A stretch of 64,000 nt of DNA from Ligustrum vulgare (GCA_963555705.1 OY743181.1:26540513-26604512), one strand, 5' to 3'. Shown: positions 1-12,619, numbered from the stretch's first letter. The notes: generated from the letters alone by a model not told the origin. Numbers and translations: made by a program.

Positions 1-499
1 TTGGTTGCTATAGTTAAATCTTTTTTATATATTTTGTGAGCCGTTGAATCTTATACCTTTCCTGAGGTATGTTCCTAATGTTTGTTGCATGTACCAATGT
101 GAATAAAACCATGGCCAGCAGTAATGAATCATTTCAAAATGGGGGGGAAAAAAACCTATAGACAAGCATGGCAAAAGTGTAACTTCCATTCATCAATTTT
201 ATTCTACGTGACATGCATCTGAAGCTTACGCAAGTCTTCATATGACAACAAATGACAAGAAAATTGCAAACCAGTAAAATTTACTTCCAATAACATGCTG
301 AGGGAGGTGGGCTGAGGGGGCTAGAGGACTCGGTCATCATAATCACGTGATCTTAAGTGGACAAATAGATTCATGAAGGCAGGCAAGCAGATTATAGCCA
401 TTTATACTTCAGTAACGAAATTGACAAAATTAAATATCATAGGCATCCAAATATTTTGGAATTAAAAATAAAAAAATGCAAAAAAAGATAGTTCCTTAC
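1..499 (-). other. Part of PLD intron 6
   Basis: The donor GTAAGG follows exon 6 at 499. The remaining sequence to the window edge is AT-rich with no recognisable PLD exon on the minus strand and no other coding signal. Confidence 0.75.
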
Positions 500-3400
500 C
501 AACATCCTTACATGAACTCCAGTTGTATGAAGATCCGATGAAGTATTGATTTTCAATATAAATGAAATGTTGAGCAGCACGAATGGCCTCTACATACGCT
601 GTGTGTATGCTCATATCTATAAGTACGTTCTTCCCACATACAAGGTTCTGTTACAAAAAAACACGATTTAATACTTATGGAAGAAAATTTGCAAACCCAA
701 AAATTCTTACGAAATTAAGTATATTTATTATATTTCACCCTCATTGAAGCTTCTTTAGGATCCTTTGGGAAGCCTCTCACGGAGTTTGAATCAATTGAAC
801 GAAACACCTGGATAAGATAAATAGAATACTGATTAGCAAACTCCGTCAAATAAAGTGAAACCTTGCAATTTTAACAGTTCATTGACACCGGTACCTGAAC
901 ATGCCAACTTTGAGGATCATCATCACTAACACAAGGAGCATCAGATAGCCCCAATACATCGGGTATCCTTTCCAGTCGGAGCAAAGCGTCATCATATGAC
1001 GTCTTCAATTTTTTTATTCCATGGGGCTTTGCAGCTTTCATCCACCGTTCCTCGAAGTTGGTCAGAACGTCATATGCTGCTGGACCATCAATTTTACAGT
1101 GCAAGTCATGCCATGCTTCTCTTGGACAACCAGTAACACTACCCTGTTCAGGGAGTAATATGAATCAACATATAAGCAAAGGTATCCAGGTAATGCCACT
1201 TCATTTTTTAATTTACAAGGAATGATGGTTTCATTAAATTGTGTTTTTCTTTCACTTTTCAGAGCATCCAAAATCGCATAGCAGGCAAAGTGAAGTAGCT
1301 AAAGCTTCACATATCACTTAATGATCTTATTAAAAAAAAAAAATTACAAGGGCATGGCCTAGGCTGATTATGTTGCCTTCCTTTTGCACCAAATAGGAAT
1401 CAATATAGTTTTGGATTGATAGAACTTCAGAAAAAAGACGATGAAATAGGAAAGAAGAATTGAACCCCTTCCATTGGCCACCACTGAGCTAATAGCCTGT
1501 CATGCGAGCCTCCCAATTGAGGGCCCGCTATGTCAAATGCGAGAGAAACGCCATCCCTCTCTTTCCTTTTTTTCGCAAGGCATTAATTATACTTATTCGA
1601 TCTAAAAGAATGATTTTTCCGTATTTAGACTAATACCAATCCAAGTCATTTAAGGAATAAAATGTGACCAATTAACCAACCAACAAAACTACTTGTTACA
1701 AATAACATCTTGTTGTTGCATTGAAACATATAAATGTTAACTAATTAGGCTAAAAGTAACAGAAAGAAAGGCAACGACTGGAGTGGGAGAGTTAGAGTCG
1801 AAAAGAGGACTCCTCACTTTCTCTCATTCTAAACTGTGCATGAGACTTTCATCTCACACGCTCCTAAATGATAAAAGTAAAGCTAAAACAATTAAAGAAA
1901 TGGCAAATTAAGTAAAGTTCAAGCTCAGGCCAATTGAATCCTTGATTTCTTATGAGTCATAGAACCCTGAGCAGGGGGTTATCATCTCTGTTGTTTTGTA
2001 CAGAAGGTAATGGGCGAGTAAAACGAAGCTGATAAATTTGACATGCTCGATGCATAAAAAATTTTGGTATTTTACCACGTTTATACATCTCAAACAATCT
2101 TAGATTGCTTTAACTTGATTGATAAAATATGCAATGCATATAAAAATATTATGTAGTACACCAACATTTCAACACGTACGGCAGAAAAATATATTTAAGG
2201 CAAAAGAGTTACTGCATAAGTGGGGTTATGATAGTCATCGGCATGCCAAGTTTGCAGTGTCCTGAATATATGATGCTGAGGAGTATCATAGCGCCCGTTA
2301 CACAAGTCCAGTCCTCCAAGAAATGCAGTGATTCTTCTTCGATTATTTCCAGCATCAGCATCCACTATCACAGTCTTCTGGTGATGCGTATAAATTACTC
2401 CAACTTCCTAATAAAGAATGTGAAACTTTATTATTAACTTCAGAATCTAAATAAGATTACTCAAGCAATAAATTATCAGAAAGATAGTGTTAAAGCAAAT
2501 TTCCACTGCAGTTTGAAAGTTAGAGTGTCGAGCTTTACGGTTCTATTCGCAAGAGAAATTTACAGATCATTGATATCGTGGTTTGCAATATTTTTTCAAG
2601 TAATTTGTTTCTCAATGCCAATACAAAGGGCATGTTGAAAGCATCTAAAGGCATGCCAGAAAAGACAAAATTAATCAAGAAAGCAAAATAAAGAGCATAA
2701 TGAAATCTAAGTTCTTCTTTTTGGGAAAAAATATATATGAAAGAATGATTATAGATTGGAATATTTCTCTCTTCATCATAACTATATAGTGAAGTGAATG
2801 CTTCACCTGTTCACCACAACCTTCAAACTATGGAGATCTTAGAAACTGATATTTAAGGATCTTAAGCCAAACTTTAAGGAGGAGTGGGGGACTCATTCCC
2901 ATCACTAGCATAACAGTTACAATGATCTAAATAAAAAAACCTTGTCAGTGAAATGCTAGAGGCATAGTAAAATACATCCATAACCTCAAACTCACATATA
3001 ACTAAGAAAAAAACTTCTAAATGCGAATTTAATTAAAATATAGAAATTACTTGAGGAATAAACGTGAAACCAGCTAAGCATTGATTTATTTATTTATTTT
3101 TGTTGATTCTTGATTCCAGATTCCAACAGTAGAAGTTTCCTCCACGAAAAAAATAACTTTGGGGTTGATGGCTTCATGCTGATGAGTGCATAATCCATTA
3201 TCCCTTTGCCACAATACTTTAGGGAAAGGCTAAACAGTTCTTGAAAGTTGAAACAGAGTATTTGTTCACAAGTCCAAGTCCAAAAACCTATTAGTAGTAT
3301 CTTTTGTTTCTACAGATGAGCTTTCAATAAGGAAAAGTCAATTCCATCACCGATGAGCTTCGAACACGAAAAAGGTCAATCCCATCCAACTAATATTACA

Positions 3401-6400
3401 TGAAAAATAATCTTTTTTCATTGCCTCCACCTCTCTCAGTTAAATATCTTTTGAAAGGATGTAATTATCTTTGTCAGTAAAATGTTGGAACGTGATAATT
3501 TGGTTATGCATACTACAAGATGCTGTCAAGTAAGGAAGAGAAAGGTTATATCCCAGTATGGTTACATCAAATAGCAATCGTATGACAAACTATTGAAGGG
3601 AAACAGAAATCATCATCCATCAGCGGCAGTTCAATATAAAGATGCATCAATTACGCCTTGAGATACAAAAAGAAAGAACATATCCTATGTTGGGCCTGTT
3701 AGTCCAAATCACAGTTCAAGTACTATGTGTTTTGTCCAAAATCCATGTAGATGACCTGAACAAGGAAAAATAAAGGAAAAATAAATTAAGAAAAAGAAGG
3801 AAAACATATTTATGTCTAACATACCCTCTGCTTCACCCAACTGTGACGCTTCCCAGCCACACGAGGACAAAGCAGCACTTGCACCGAAGAGTTTTTAAAG
3901 AAACGGCGAGTTTCTTCGTCATGAGTTTGCATGACTCCATCCTGAATGGTCAAGTTTGTGATACAAATAAGAATAACATTATGAAAATTTAAAAGGAAAA
4001 AAATTAATCGAGAAAAAATAGTTTCAATTGCATAATAACAGAAACCTAAGGTCTCTAGACTCTAGACATCTTCATAGGAAATAAGCCCTCTAAAGATATG
4101 TGAACAAACGTTAGATTGAAAGCATTACCCAAAAGCAACAAGAAAATTTAGGAACAGAAGCATGCCACTAATTTAATTAAATGGATGAAATTGAATATTG
4201 AATTACGTCATGGCTCTAAAACAATAGAGGGAAAGTTGCGAAAGCTACCTCACTTCCTCTCTCTAAATGGATACAACACCTGGAAGGTCTCAATACGATT
4301 TCGATAATTTTAGTTATAGTTTAGAGGATGTTTTGTAAAAGTAAAATTTTGAAAATTTTCCTCAAATTTATTTTCAACCACACATTTCTACGGGGGCTAT
4401 CACTTTTCACACTTTTCAATCACACATTCTCCCAAAAACTCAAAACTCATCCAAAAAACTCCTATACCAAACAAACTCTTAAATTCTATTGGAGCAAGAT
4501 TTAAACTTGTCTCTAGACTATTTGACTTTAAAAGAAAAATGGCTTCAAATCTTTCTCTATACTAGCACAAACAATATTTAACTGTATCACATCTTTAAAA
4601 AATATATATATATATTTAACTTATCACATCTTCATGATTTATGCTTTACATCCAGCGATGGAGTGTCAAGAAGGTACAATGTCCATAATCTGCTGTTATA
4701 TTTTACGAGTACGGGCAAAAGTTTTGTCACTCAAGCATTGCACATAGGATTCTTGCGACAGCAAAATAAAGCATCAATTATTTGGAGTTACGTCGACAAA
4801 CTTTGACAAACTGATACATTATCCAATCAGTCTAAAATAATATAAGCACTTACGGTTTTGTAGCCCAATATGCTTCCTGACGTAGGGTCATCCCATACAA
4901 GCAGCAGAACTCTCACTCCTTCCTGCGATTTTGTTCTGAGAAGATCCCCCAGAGTGCTACTTGATAGGGAATTGTCATCCCTAACCAGTCTAACTTTGTG
5001 CCACACTGACCACCCAGTAATATAAATCAAACGGCGGGCCTGACGTATAGCATCAAAGATGTCACGCCAGCATTTTCCATGCACATATTGAATCCCATTT
5101 TCGAGTTTTATAATTGGGAGGGATCCATCGGGAACGTGAGCATCTTGATAAAGAGTGACCATTCCACCTCTCCTAAGTGGAAAGTATGTCCCAGGAACTC
5201 CACGATAATCAGGACCAGCTCCAATTCCATGATGGTAGATGCTTAAATGCTCTATTGGGGTATATTGAATAGAGATATACAAAACAGCTCCAGCCTTGCA
5301 CGGCTTCCCACTTGCATTAAGGATTGGAAAGAACCCCTCAATTTTTGCTCCACCATATAAATGCTCCACCGGAATCATCACCGTCCCTATAAGCTGTGAT
5401 CCCACGACATCGTTATCTTTCACTACAAAGTAAACTTCGGCAGCAGAATGAGCAACTGGAAGATTGAAATGTTGCGTCCAAACAGGATTCTCATTATTGC
5501 TTATGACAAAAGTCCTTCCAATTGTAGCACCTGTTACTGTGATGGAGACATAGGGATCGCTTGTAATCTTACGGTTGTTGAACATGTCTCCTATAGTTTT
5601 GTGAAACATATCCATGTTAGGAAGATTTCTCGCTTCATATACCCAAATATCCAAATTCCCATGCAAGAGCAAAACTTTCAAAGACACTTTAGGAGATGGA
5701 GCTGCCATAAGCTGCATATTCTGAGCATGAGATGTTTCAGAATGAGTGGTCGAATGAGATGAGGCAGGAACAGAAGGGTGCTCCATCTGACCCGTAGAAG
5801 ATGTCTCCCAGCGAGAAAAAGAATTTGGATGTCCATATATAGCCCCCATACCATTATGCATATTAGTCATTGGCATGGGTCCAGAGTGATATTTTGGAGG
5901 GGAACTAGGCAACGAGGCTGATGGGGCGGGAGGGGAGGCAGGGGCAGATGGCTTAACGTGACTATCAGACAAATGAACATTTTCCATGAGATCATCGATA
6001 GAAGGATAAACTGAAGGGCGAGTCATAGAACCATCATTGACGTGATCATAATTTCCTGTAGGACCACTCACAGAAGATGAACTATCTTGGTAGTGGTAGT
6101 GACTAGAGTACTCACCACTAACTCTAGGTGGCACATTGGGTTGATTATCTGGAGGCTGCAACGGCCCGGAGTTTTGATGTTGGAGATAATGGGAAGAACC
6201 ATAATGGAAACTACCATATGATTGATGGGTTGTCTGAGGTGGGGTTGACTGAGGTGGAGGAGGTGGATATCCATGGAACTGATGAGTGATGGGGGTAGAA
6301 TGTGAGGATGGGTGGTAACTATACTCTAAAGGTTCAGACGTAGGAGGTGCAGATGGTGGCGGTGGACCTGGATACGGATAATTTAAAGGGCCAGAACCTG

Positions 6401-6596
6401 AAGTGTTGTAAAAGGGCGGGGATGGATAATGAGAGTACTGTGGATAAGGATATGGGACAGAGCCTGGAGGAGGATGACTTGGGTATGGACCAGAACTAGG
6501 AACTGGGTTTTGTTGATTTGGAGGGGGTGGAACATTGGGGTAATTATAGGTGCTATACTGATATGGAGGCGGGGAATGGTAATTGTTGTTATCCAT
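500..6596 (-). CDS. Phospholipase D beta-type, 5' six coding exons (3' exons off window)
   Basis: Hydrolyses membrane phospholipids to phosphatidic acid in plant lipid signalling. Coding exons on the minus strand: 6596-4854, 3941-3825, 2407-2213, 1143-895, 807-739 and 647-500 (phase +1 into the next intron). All junctions are GT-AG and all keep frame, giving 840 codons; beta-type PLDs are usually a little over 1,000 aa, so roughly a quarter is outside the window. Residues 1 to about 300 are a Pro/Tyr/Gly-rich tail typical of beta/gamma PLDs, then a C2 domain (about 300-450, beginning [16 protein letters not shown]), then the catalytic region. The first HKD motif ([10 protein letters not shown]) is in exon 3; [13 protein letters not shown] is in exon 6. 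The second HKD must lie beyond the left edge. I chose the ATG at 6596 (MDNNNYH); an upstream in-frame TTG at 6608 is not a plausible start. No stop or frameshift was seen. Confidence 0.96.
1144..2212 (-). other. PLD intron 3 with a tRNA-promoter-like segment
   Basis: Intron of 1,069 bp with a GTAACT donor and an AG acceptor at 1144-1145. On the minus strand, 1496-1481 reads like a tRNA A box (GCTATTAGCTCAGTGG) and 1468-1457 like a B box (GGGGTTCAATTC), only about 12 bp apart. This could be a deleted tRNA-derived SINE or chance; no clear tail or duplicated target was seen. Confidence 0.4.
2408..3824 (-). other. PLD intron 2
   Basis: Intron of 1,417 bp between exons ending at 3825 and starting at 2407 (donor GTATGT, acceptor AG at 2408-2409). 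AT-rich; I see no coding or repeat structure beyond short homopolymer runs. Confidence 0.7.
4321..4482. mobile_element. MITE-like insertion in PLD intron 1
   Basis: Segment of about 160 bp starting TTAGAGGATGTTTTGTA and ending ATACCAAACAAACTCTTAA, whose reverse complement begins TTAAGAGTTTGTTTGG. The ends are therefore imperfect inverted repeats. Related segments lie at about 12130-12300, 13690-13930 and 19197-19361, all with a (T)GTTTGRTA-like edge and a core like GTGTGGTTGAAAA. Superfamily not determined; the duplicated target is unclear. Confidence 0.5.
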
Positions 6597-7210
6597 CAGC
6601 ACATACAAATCTTCTTAACTTCTGATTCTTTTCTACATGTAAAAATACTACAACTGAATCACACAAATCTCATGAGATTGCAAAAATATCAAAATGGGCT
6701 CCGCATTAGATCCAAGAAAGATCTATACTCAACTGCCTCAAAATGAAAATGAAAATGAACAAACAATTCAGATACTGGCAAAGACAATAGAAAAGCAATT
6801 TCCAAGGGGACTTTGATTAAAAAGACGAAAAAATTCTACAGAAAGATCCAATGGGTTCTTGCTAATTCTTTCAATTACTCAAGAATATTCTTCATATAAT
6901 ACTTTTTGAGCCTAATATATGCTAAACTTGATCAAGGTTGCACCTTTAAATGGGGTTTTCCACAATAAACAATCATCTGTATGTATAGATCGAAAGTGGA
7001 AAAAGAAATATGTAAATAAGAGGTGGAAATGGAATTATGATTCGTTACATACCCAATTTTTCTTGTAGAAATTTCTCCTAATACCGGTCTTTCTAGGTTC
7101 AGGATGTTGTTTGTATGCTTCGGAGACCCATACGTTGGACAAGATCAGACGGTTTCCAGCTGACAGCTTCGTTCTTCATTATTATATTATTATTACGTGG
7201 AGCCATCTAA
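6597..7210 (-). promoter_or_regulatory. PLD 5' UTR, candidate leader intron and promoter
   Basis: A candidate leader intron spans 7052-6622 on the minus strand: donor GGTATGT follows position 7053 and an acceptor ...ATCAG ends at 6622. Upstream, a TATA-like AT run (reverse complement of 7180-7193) is preceded by an ACGTGG/CCACGT core at 7195-7200, an ABRE-like element. The exact transcription start is inferred, not shown. Confidence 0.4.
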
Positions 7211-7919
7211 TTGGCTATCAGTGATAAAATGGAAAAATGGGAACTTGCTTTTCGTTTTCCACCCTTGACTTTGGCTAGGTTTTCAACCTGGACATTCATA
7301 GCAAGAAATAGAATTGTTGCAAAGGAGATCAAAAATCTTGGTGCAAAAATATTGTCAAAATGATTGCATCATCAAGTGGAAAATCTTCTTTGAGCCAATT
7401 TCGATATAGCTATTAGAGATTCGGTCTATAATGTATTTAGTAAATATTTGACTTGCCGATTTGTAATTTGTCGAGACCTTGTAATTATGAAAGCATGTTT
7501 TGAATATGTTTATGAATGATTCAAATTATAAGTATAACTAAATTAATAAAAATGAGCAGGAGAATACTTGCGAAATCTCTCGCGTGAATAAAAAATACCT
7601 TAAAATATTTATAAATATTTTATAAACATGCCTCTGTTTAAATAAATAAAAAAAAAGGAACTTGTTGATAATTAAATAATGTAGTATTTTCGACGTAAAA
7701 TATATGGTTGAAAAATTATTTTAGAAAATTTATTGTTTATAAACAAGTTACCAAACGAGATATCTATATCTATATATTATTAAAGTCAACTAACTTTTAT
7801 AGAACTCTTAATTTTGAACAAAATATGTAGCATGTATAGAATCTGAATTCTCGCTAATCCGGATGGTTTTTTCCCCCAATTTCGCGTGTTTCATTTGATT
7901 GGTTTTTTCCTCCCATTTT
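7211..7919. other. AT-rich intergenic DNA
   Basis: Very AT-rich sequence with no reading frame or repeat that I recognise. It separates the PLD promoter from the retrotransposon debris that begins near 7920. Confidence 0.5.
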
Positions 7920-8149
7920 TTAACTTGAGAGCGATTGCTGAATTAGTGTGTGTAAGAATGTGGTGGCCACTTTCCACTCATCTTCAACCAGTTTAGAGTA
8001 ACTGTTGTAGTATAATTTTTGCTCTTGTATTTGTAATTTCTCCATATCAATTTTGATGTGATCCGGACCCTCGACAATCGGAGTCATAGCAGGCTTGACG
8101 GGAAAATTTAAATATTCAAGCCAAAACAAGAATTCAATAGGTTCGACGA

Positions 8150-8600
8150 GCTTTGAAGATCAAACAGTGTCGAAAAGAACCGGAAAATTAAGCAGCTGAC
8201 CTTTTACGGCCGTAAAAGTTGGAATCACGGCCGTAACGCAGCTATCGCAATTTTTGGGCAGAACATGACTTATGGCCGTAACAAATTCTTCACGGCCGTA
8301 ACTTCGGTATCAACTTTGGACCAGAGAAGGGCTTACGGCCGTAAGCCTGGTATTTACGACCGTAACTTCTTAACGGATCAGATTTTTCCCAGATTTTCGT
8401 ATATTTTATTTCCTTTTCCTATTTTAGCTATTTTAGGTTAGTTAGAATTCTATTTTGAGTAAATTAGCGATTAGGGTTTTATTTTGCTTATTTATACGCC
8501 TTTTTGATTCATTGTAAATTAAGACTTTGATGATTAAATAAAACAGAGATTGAATGTTTTTCAATTGTTTAATGTGTGGATTCACATTACAAACCCAAAC
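8150..8600 (+). mobile_element. LTR-like fragment (Gypsy-type) with palindrome array
   Basis: Contains an array of TTACGGCCGTAA-type palindromes (8202-8365), then a TATA-like TATTTATACG near 8488 and an AATAAA-like poly(A) signal near 8536, in the order expected of U3-R of a plant LTR on the plus strand. No matching second LTR, primer site or coding domain was found nearby, so boundaries are not defined. The downstream ORF (8576-8983) looks like leader sequence rather than a gene. Confidence 0.5.
8202..8365. repeat. Cluster of seven CGGCCGTAA-type palindromes
   Basis: Perfect 16-bp palindromes TTTTACGGCCGTAAAA (8202-8217) and GCTTACGGCCGTAAGC (8331-8346). Variants of the same core lie at about 8226, 8270, 8291 and 8352, plus a half site near 8371. 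They are spaced irregularly (24-60 bp) in otherwise AT-rich DNA. Confidence 0.85.
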
Positions 8601-9479
8601 TTATCAAGATTGATTATCTTGTGGCGTTAATCCCGAATTTATCAAATATTCGCGAGAATATTTGTGGCGTTCAAATCAGAGACTTATCAAGGAGATTGGG
8701 CAAATCCTTGTGGTGTTTCGAAAGTCGTGGTTCTTTATTCCGCATCGTCGAGCCATCGCGTCGTGAATATCGGGTCATGATTCATCCGTCCAACCACAAC
8801 TTGAGTTCGGAACTTTCCGGCGTTTCTTCCGCGCTTCGAACCTCATCAAATTTCCTTCAATTAATCGTCTATCACCACCCCTACTTCGAACCACTCTCCA
8901 TGGCACTATTTCTACCCATCACTTCCCTCCGCATCGTAGCTTTCAGGTCCTCACTTCCCCTCATGCACCATAGTTACAACTAGCAGAAGCTAGAACAACT
9001 ACCATTCCTGCCATCTACGCAACCGTCACAACTTTATTCTATCGATGTGGCCCTGCTATTTTTGTATTTGAAACCCTGGCTCAGGAGATTAGGAAATTCA
9101 TCTGTCGTCCTAACCTCGACTTGAATCTATACCAACATCAATGTGTGTGTATATGTGTTTATATAGTTCATCTTCCGTAACATTGAAGTTTTGGTAATGG
9201 ATTCTATCAATGATGGATTAAAAGTTTGTTGATTTTTGTTTTGTTGTTCATCTTGCTTTATTTTCTATGCTCTGGATAGCAATTGAACCTCCTCATTTCG
9301 AAAGGTGCTTTTTTTTTTTGCCCTTCCCCCTAGTTTTTGCTACTGGTTTTAGTTTTACAAGTAATTTTCATCTTCTCTTCTGTTTTTATTCCAAATTTAC
9401 ACAGCTCTAGCTCTGTTAAATCATTTTTCATTGGTAATGGAATGTTACTATCATCTTTGATTCACAATTCATGGAAATA

Positions 9480-10060
9480 ATGCAAATTGGATGACATTTG
9501 GAGCTAAAATGGATAACTTGGAAGAGAATGATGTCAACCGAAAAATACAAGAGGAGCTAAGTGCGAGAAATCCAAGTTTGAGGGCTTAATTGATGATGGA
9601 TTGTACTTGGAAGAGAAATAGAGGAGATTTGAAAGTATGTGGACCTAATTGGAGCAATTGAAAATTGAAGGACTGGCAATGCAATAAAAGAATGAGGACC
9701 TACTTAAAAGAACTTGAAAGACGAAAATGTGCAAACAGACTATGAGCTGTGCGGCCACATCTCATTAAACTAAATGGTTGCGCGATGATGCATCAAATAA
9801 GCATATCCGATTTAAGTGAACTATGCGGCCACCACTTACTCTACTACGCGGTAGCACAGTTATCCGATTGGGCCGTGAATAGGCCCAAAACACGGGATTT
9901 TTAGGCTTTGTTTCCTTGTTTGTCTAGGTTATGTACTACAAGTATTTAAGAAACGTTTCATGCACGAAAAAAGGAAGACCCAAGGACATTTGCAGGGCCT
10001 CTAAACACCATAATTAAACGTTCTATCATCCTAATCTTGGAGGCGAAAATCATGACAAAT
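9480..10060 (+). mobile_element. LTR-like fragment, probably Gypsy
   Basis: The start has the purine-rich phrasing (GGACCTAATTG, GAGGACC) common at the 5' side of plant Gypsy LTRs. It is followed by a GC-rich repeat zone with GCGGCCACA/GCGGTAGCACA motifs (9750-9860) and a TATTTAAG box near 9942. Both edges are undefined. It abuts a T-run near 10110 and the minus-strand gag relic. Confidence 0.35.
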
Positions 10061-10124
10061 GCTTGAAAATTGAAGATTATGAATGGGAAGCGAAATAATT
10101 GTTACAAGATTTCCTTTTTTTTTT

Positions 10125-11087
10125 TTAATTTGATAAGTTCATATCAGATATTCCATTTGATATGGTATCAAATTCGGCTTTGTTCTCTTGGGCTTGATTC
10201 TTTGGTTCGCAACAGTCAACGAAGTAATGTCCAGCCTTTCCACAATTATAGTAATTTCCCTTAAACTTCTTTGCATTTTTCTTTGTAGGTTCAATGGAAT
10301 GCTTTCTCGTCTTTCCTTTGTTGTTGTTGGATTCCACCAAATTTGCCTTTGATTGTGGTATGCTATTTTCAACACTCTTGTCCGAATTCCCGTTGTCTTC
10401 TTCAATCCTTAGTCGGACCACAAGTTCTTTAATGGTCATCTCCTTACTTGAGGTAGTTCTTGAAGTCCCTCCACATAGGTGGAAGTTTCTCGATGATTGC
10501 AGCCACTTGAAATTATTCACTTAAAGACATATTCTCCGCGTGAATGTCGCAGAGTATGACTTGCAACTCTTGCACTTGATTGATGACCATCTTAGAATCA
10601 ACCTTCTTGTAGTCCAAGAATTTTCCCACTATGAATTTCTTTGTTCCAGCATCTTCAGTCTTGTATTTCCTTTCTAAGGATTCTCATAATTTCTATGCAA
10701 ATTTCTTGGAGCAATACACACGTTATATAAGGTGTTGTCCAAACAATTCAGAATGTAATTCTTACATAGAAAATCTAAATGTTTCCAAGAATCCAAAACA
10801 ATCAATGATGCCCTATTGTTTTCTTCTTCTTGTTTGGTAGAAGGATCTTCATTCAAGAATTTTGCCAAGTTGAGGGTCATGAGATAAAATAGCATTTTCT
10901 GTTGCCATCTTTTGAACTCAACGCTAATAATTTTTTCTGACTTTTCCCCATGTGGAACGGAGTTTGAATGTATGGTAGTAGGGGCAGCCACAATTGGAGG
11001 AATCACACTGGTAGGAATACTTCCTTTAGAAGTTCCCATATTCAAAGTATCATTCGAAGTAGTATCGGTATTAACAATCGTATTCAT
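10125..11087 (-). pseudogene. Copia-type gag relic
   Basis: The minus-strand N-terminal part (11087-10674) has the KRWQQKM / FLNEDP phrasing of Copia UBN2-type gag. The C-terminal part (10520-10125) has a Lys-rich linker and a zinc knuckle at about residue 98. The reading frame shifts between the halves (10520-10674). The knuckle has lost its first cysteine (YYNCGKAGHYFVDC instead of C-x2-C-x4-H-x4-C). No protease, integrase or RT follows: the next DNA (below 10125) is a T-run and an unrelated LTR-like fragment. Either truncation or an originally pol-less LTR-gag element is possible. Confidence 0.75.
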
Positions 11088-11099
11088 TTTTGTTTACGT

Positions 11100-12040
11100 A
11101 AAACAGAAGATCAACCAAATTCAAATAGAAGAGTAGGAGAAGTTAAATTTAACAAGTTTAACCGAACAAGGATGCACTTGCAACAAAATACAAAAGAGAA
11201 GAAATTTGACTTAAGATTTTTGAAATATTTTGTGTATAGTGACGCCAAAAAAATAGAATAATTATATAAAAATCCACGCCAATAAATGGACAAAGTAACG
11301 GAAAAAAAACAAGAAAAAGAAAGATAAGAAAAGATGCAAAGTCGAGGTAAGTGTTGAACACTTTGTCCTTAAGTCGAATTTGCCGGCAACGGTGCCTACG
11401 GTTTATGGCAATCAACCCTCAAGATACAACGACTACCAATTGTATTTGTAGCACTCCAAAATACAAGCACAACAAACCAAAATATAGCTTTGTACTCCAA
11501 AATGAAAATGTAAAAGAAGAACCAAAATTATGCAACAAGAATGCAAAAAATTTGTTTAAGAGGAGAAGATAGAATGATTTTATGTTTGCATATAATTGGT
11601 GTGAGGAATAGGACATCCCAAATGTCCTATTTATAGATGATGAAGAGATGTAGACGAAGTGGTGTGGAGCCAAACTCTACATCACTTCGAAAGGACACGA
11701 CTGTTCGGTCTACCATGTGATCGCATAGTTATAAGTCGCGCGATCGCATGGCTTTACATGAAACCGAATATCGAACAAAAATAATTTACATGTGATTGCA
11801 TGGGTCTAAATACCATGCGATCACATGGTAAAAAATTTTGAACTTGTTTTTGTCCTCTCCTTAATTTCTCATTCATCAGATATTGGTTTTGAGACGTCAA
11901 ATATACCTTTCAATACATGTAGAGAAATCTGTATTCCCCATTTCTGCACCACGAAACGGCAAAGTGGCAAACCAATTTGCCTAAATGGTTTAGGTCGGGT
12001 TTGAATATTTGGCCGAAGTTGATACGAATTCAATTAAGTT
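11100..12040 (-). mobile_element. Leader and LTR upstream of the gag relic
   Basis: On the minus strand a TATAAATA box lies near 11632-11625. A primer-site-like GGCACCGTTGCCGGCA lies at 11396-11381, resembling sites of the GGCGCCGTTGCC class. Four near-palindromes with a GATCGCATG core occupy 11711-11830, upstream of the TATA box as in a U3 region. Ends of the LTR were not resolved. Confidence 0.45.
11711..11830. repeat. Near-palindrome array with GATCGCATG core
   Basis: Copies at about 11711-11728, 11736-11752, 11786-11802 and 11811-11830. The last (TACCATGCGATCACATGGTA) is palindromic over 20 bp with two mismatched positions. It sits in the U3-like region of the minus-strand LTR. Confidence 0.7.
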
Positions 12041-12129
12041 TTGATTTCTCAACACTTAATCAATTTCTCGAATTATTAAACCATTATCCAATTGTTGCAT
12101 TAAAAAGGAAATATGAAATTTTAAGCAAC

Positions 12130-12300
12130 TGACAGCCTGTTTGATATAGGTAGTTTTTGAAGAATTTTTGGAATTTTTTGGTTTATGAAAGAATACGCGG
12201 TTGAAAAGTGATTGAAATGTATGAAAATTTGTGAGTTTCATAGAAATATGTGGTTGGGATGGTGAAAATTCTCTCCATTTTTCCTCTAGTGTGAGATTTA
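12130..12300. mobile_element. MITE-like segment
   Basis: Begins CCTGTTTGATATAGGTAG and carries GAATACGCGGTTGAAAAGTG, matching the core of the element in PLD intron 1 (4321-4482, opposite orientation). The far end is unclear. Confidence 0.4.
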
Positions 12301-12619
12301 GTATATCGATCGAATAAAGACCTAACAATATGGTACTTTAAAAAGAAAGTAAGGATTCATCTAAAAGAAAAGAAAAGAAAGAAAGGAGATTAAAGCCTCT
12401 TTCCTTTTTATGAAAATGACTTCAAAATGTGTGAGTTATATTTGTCAATTGTCATCAAGCGTGGAGTTACTGCCTAGAAGTGGGGAGTTACTGCAATGAA
12501 GTGGGGAGTTATAACTTTCCACTTACCAACTTATTTATTATTATTTTCCATACGAGTATCATAAGTCCCCAAGCCCCTGAACTCCTTAGCGATTTTATTG
12601 TTGATGAGTAGCAATGTTC

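Noticed and set aside
6597..6608. Upstream start for PLD at a TTG
   Set aside because: Plants initiate at ATG; the conserved MDN-type start is at 6596.
8576..8983. 135-aa plus-strand ORF
   Set aside because: Sits in the U5/leader-like part of an LTR fragment; composition does not look like a protein gene.
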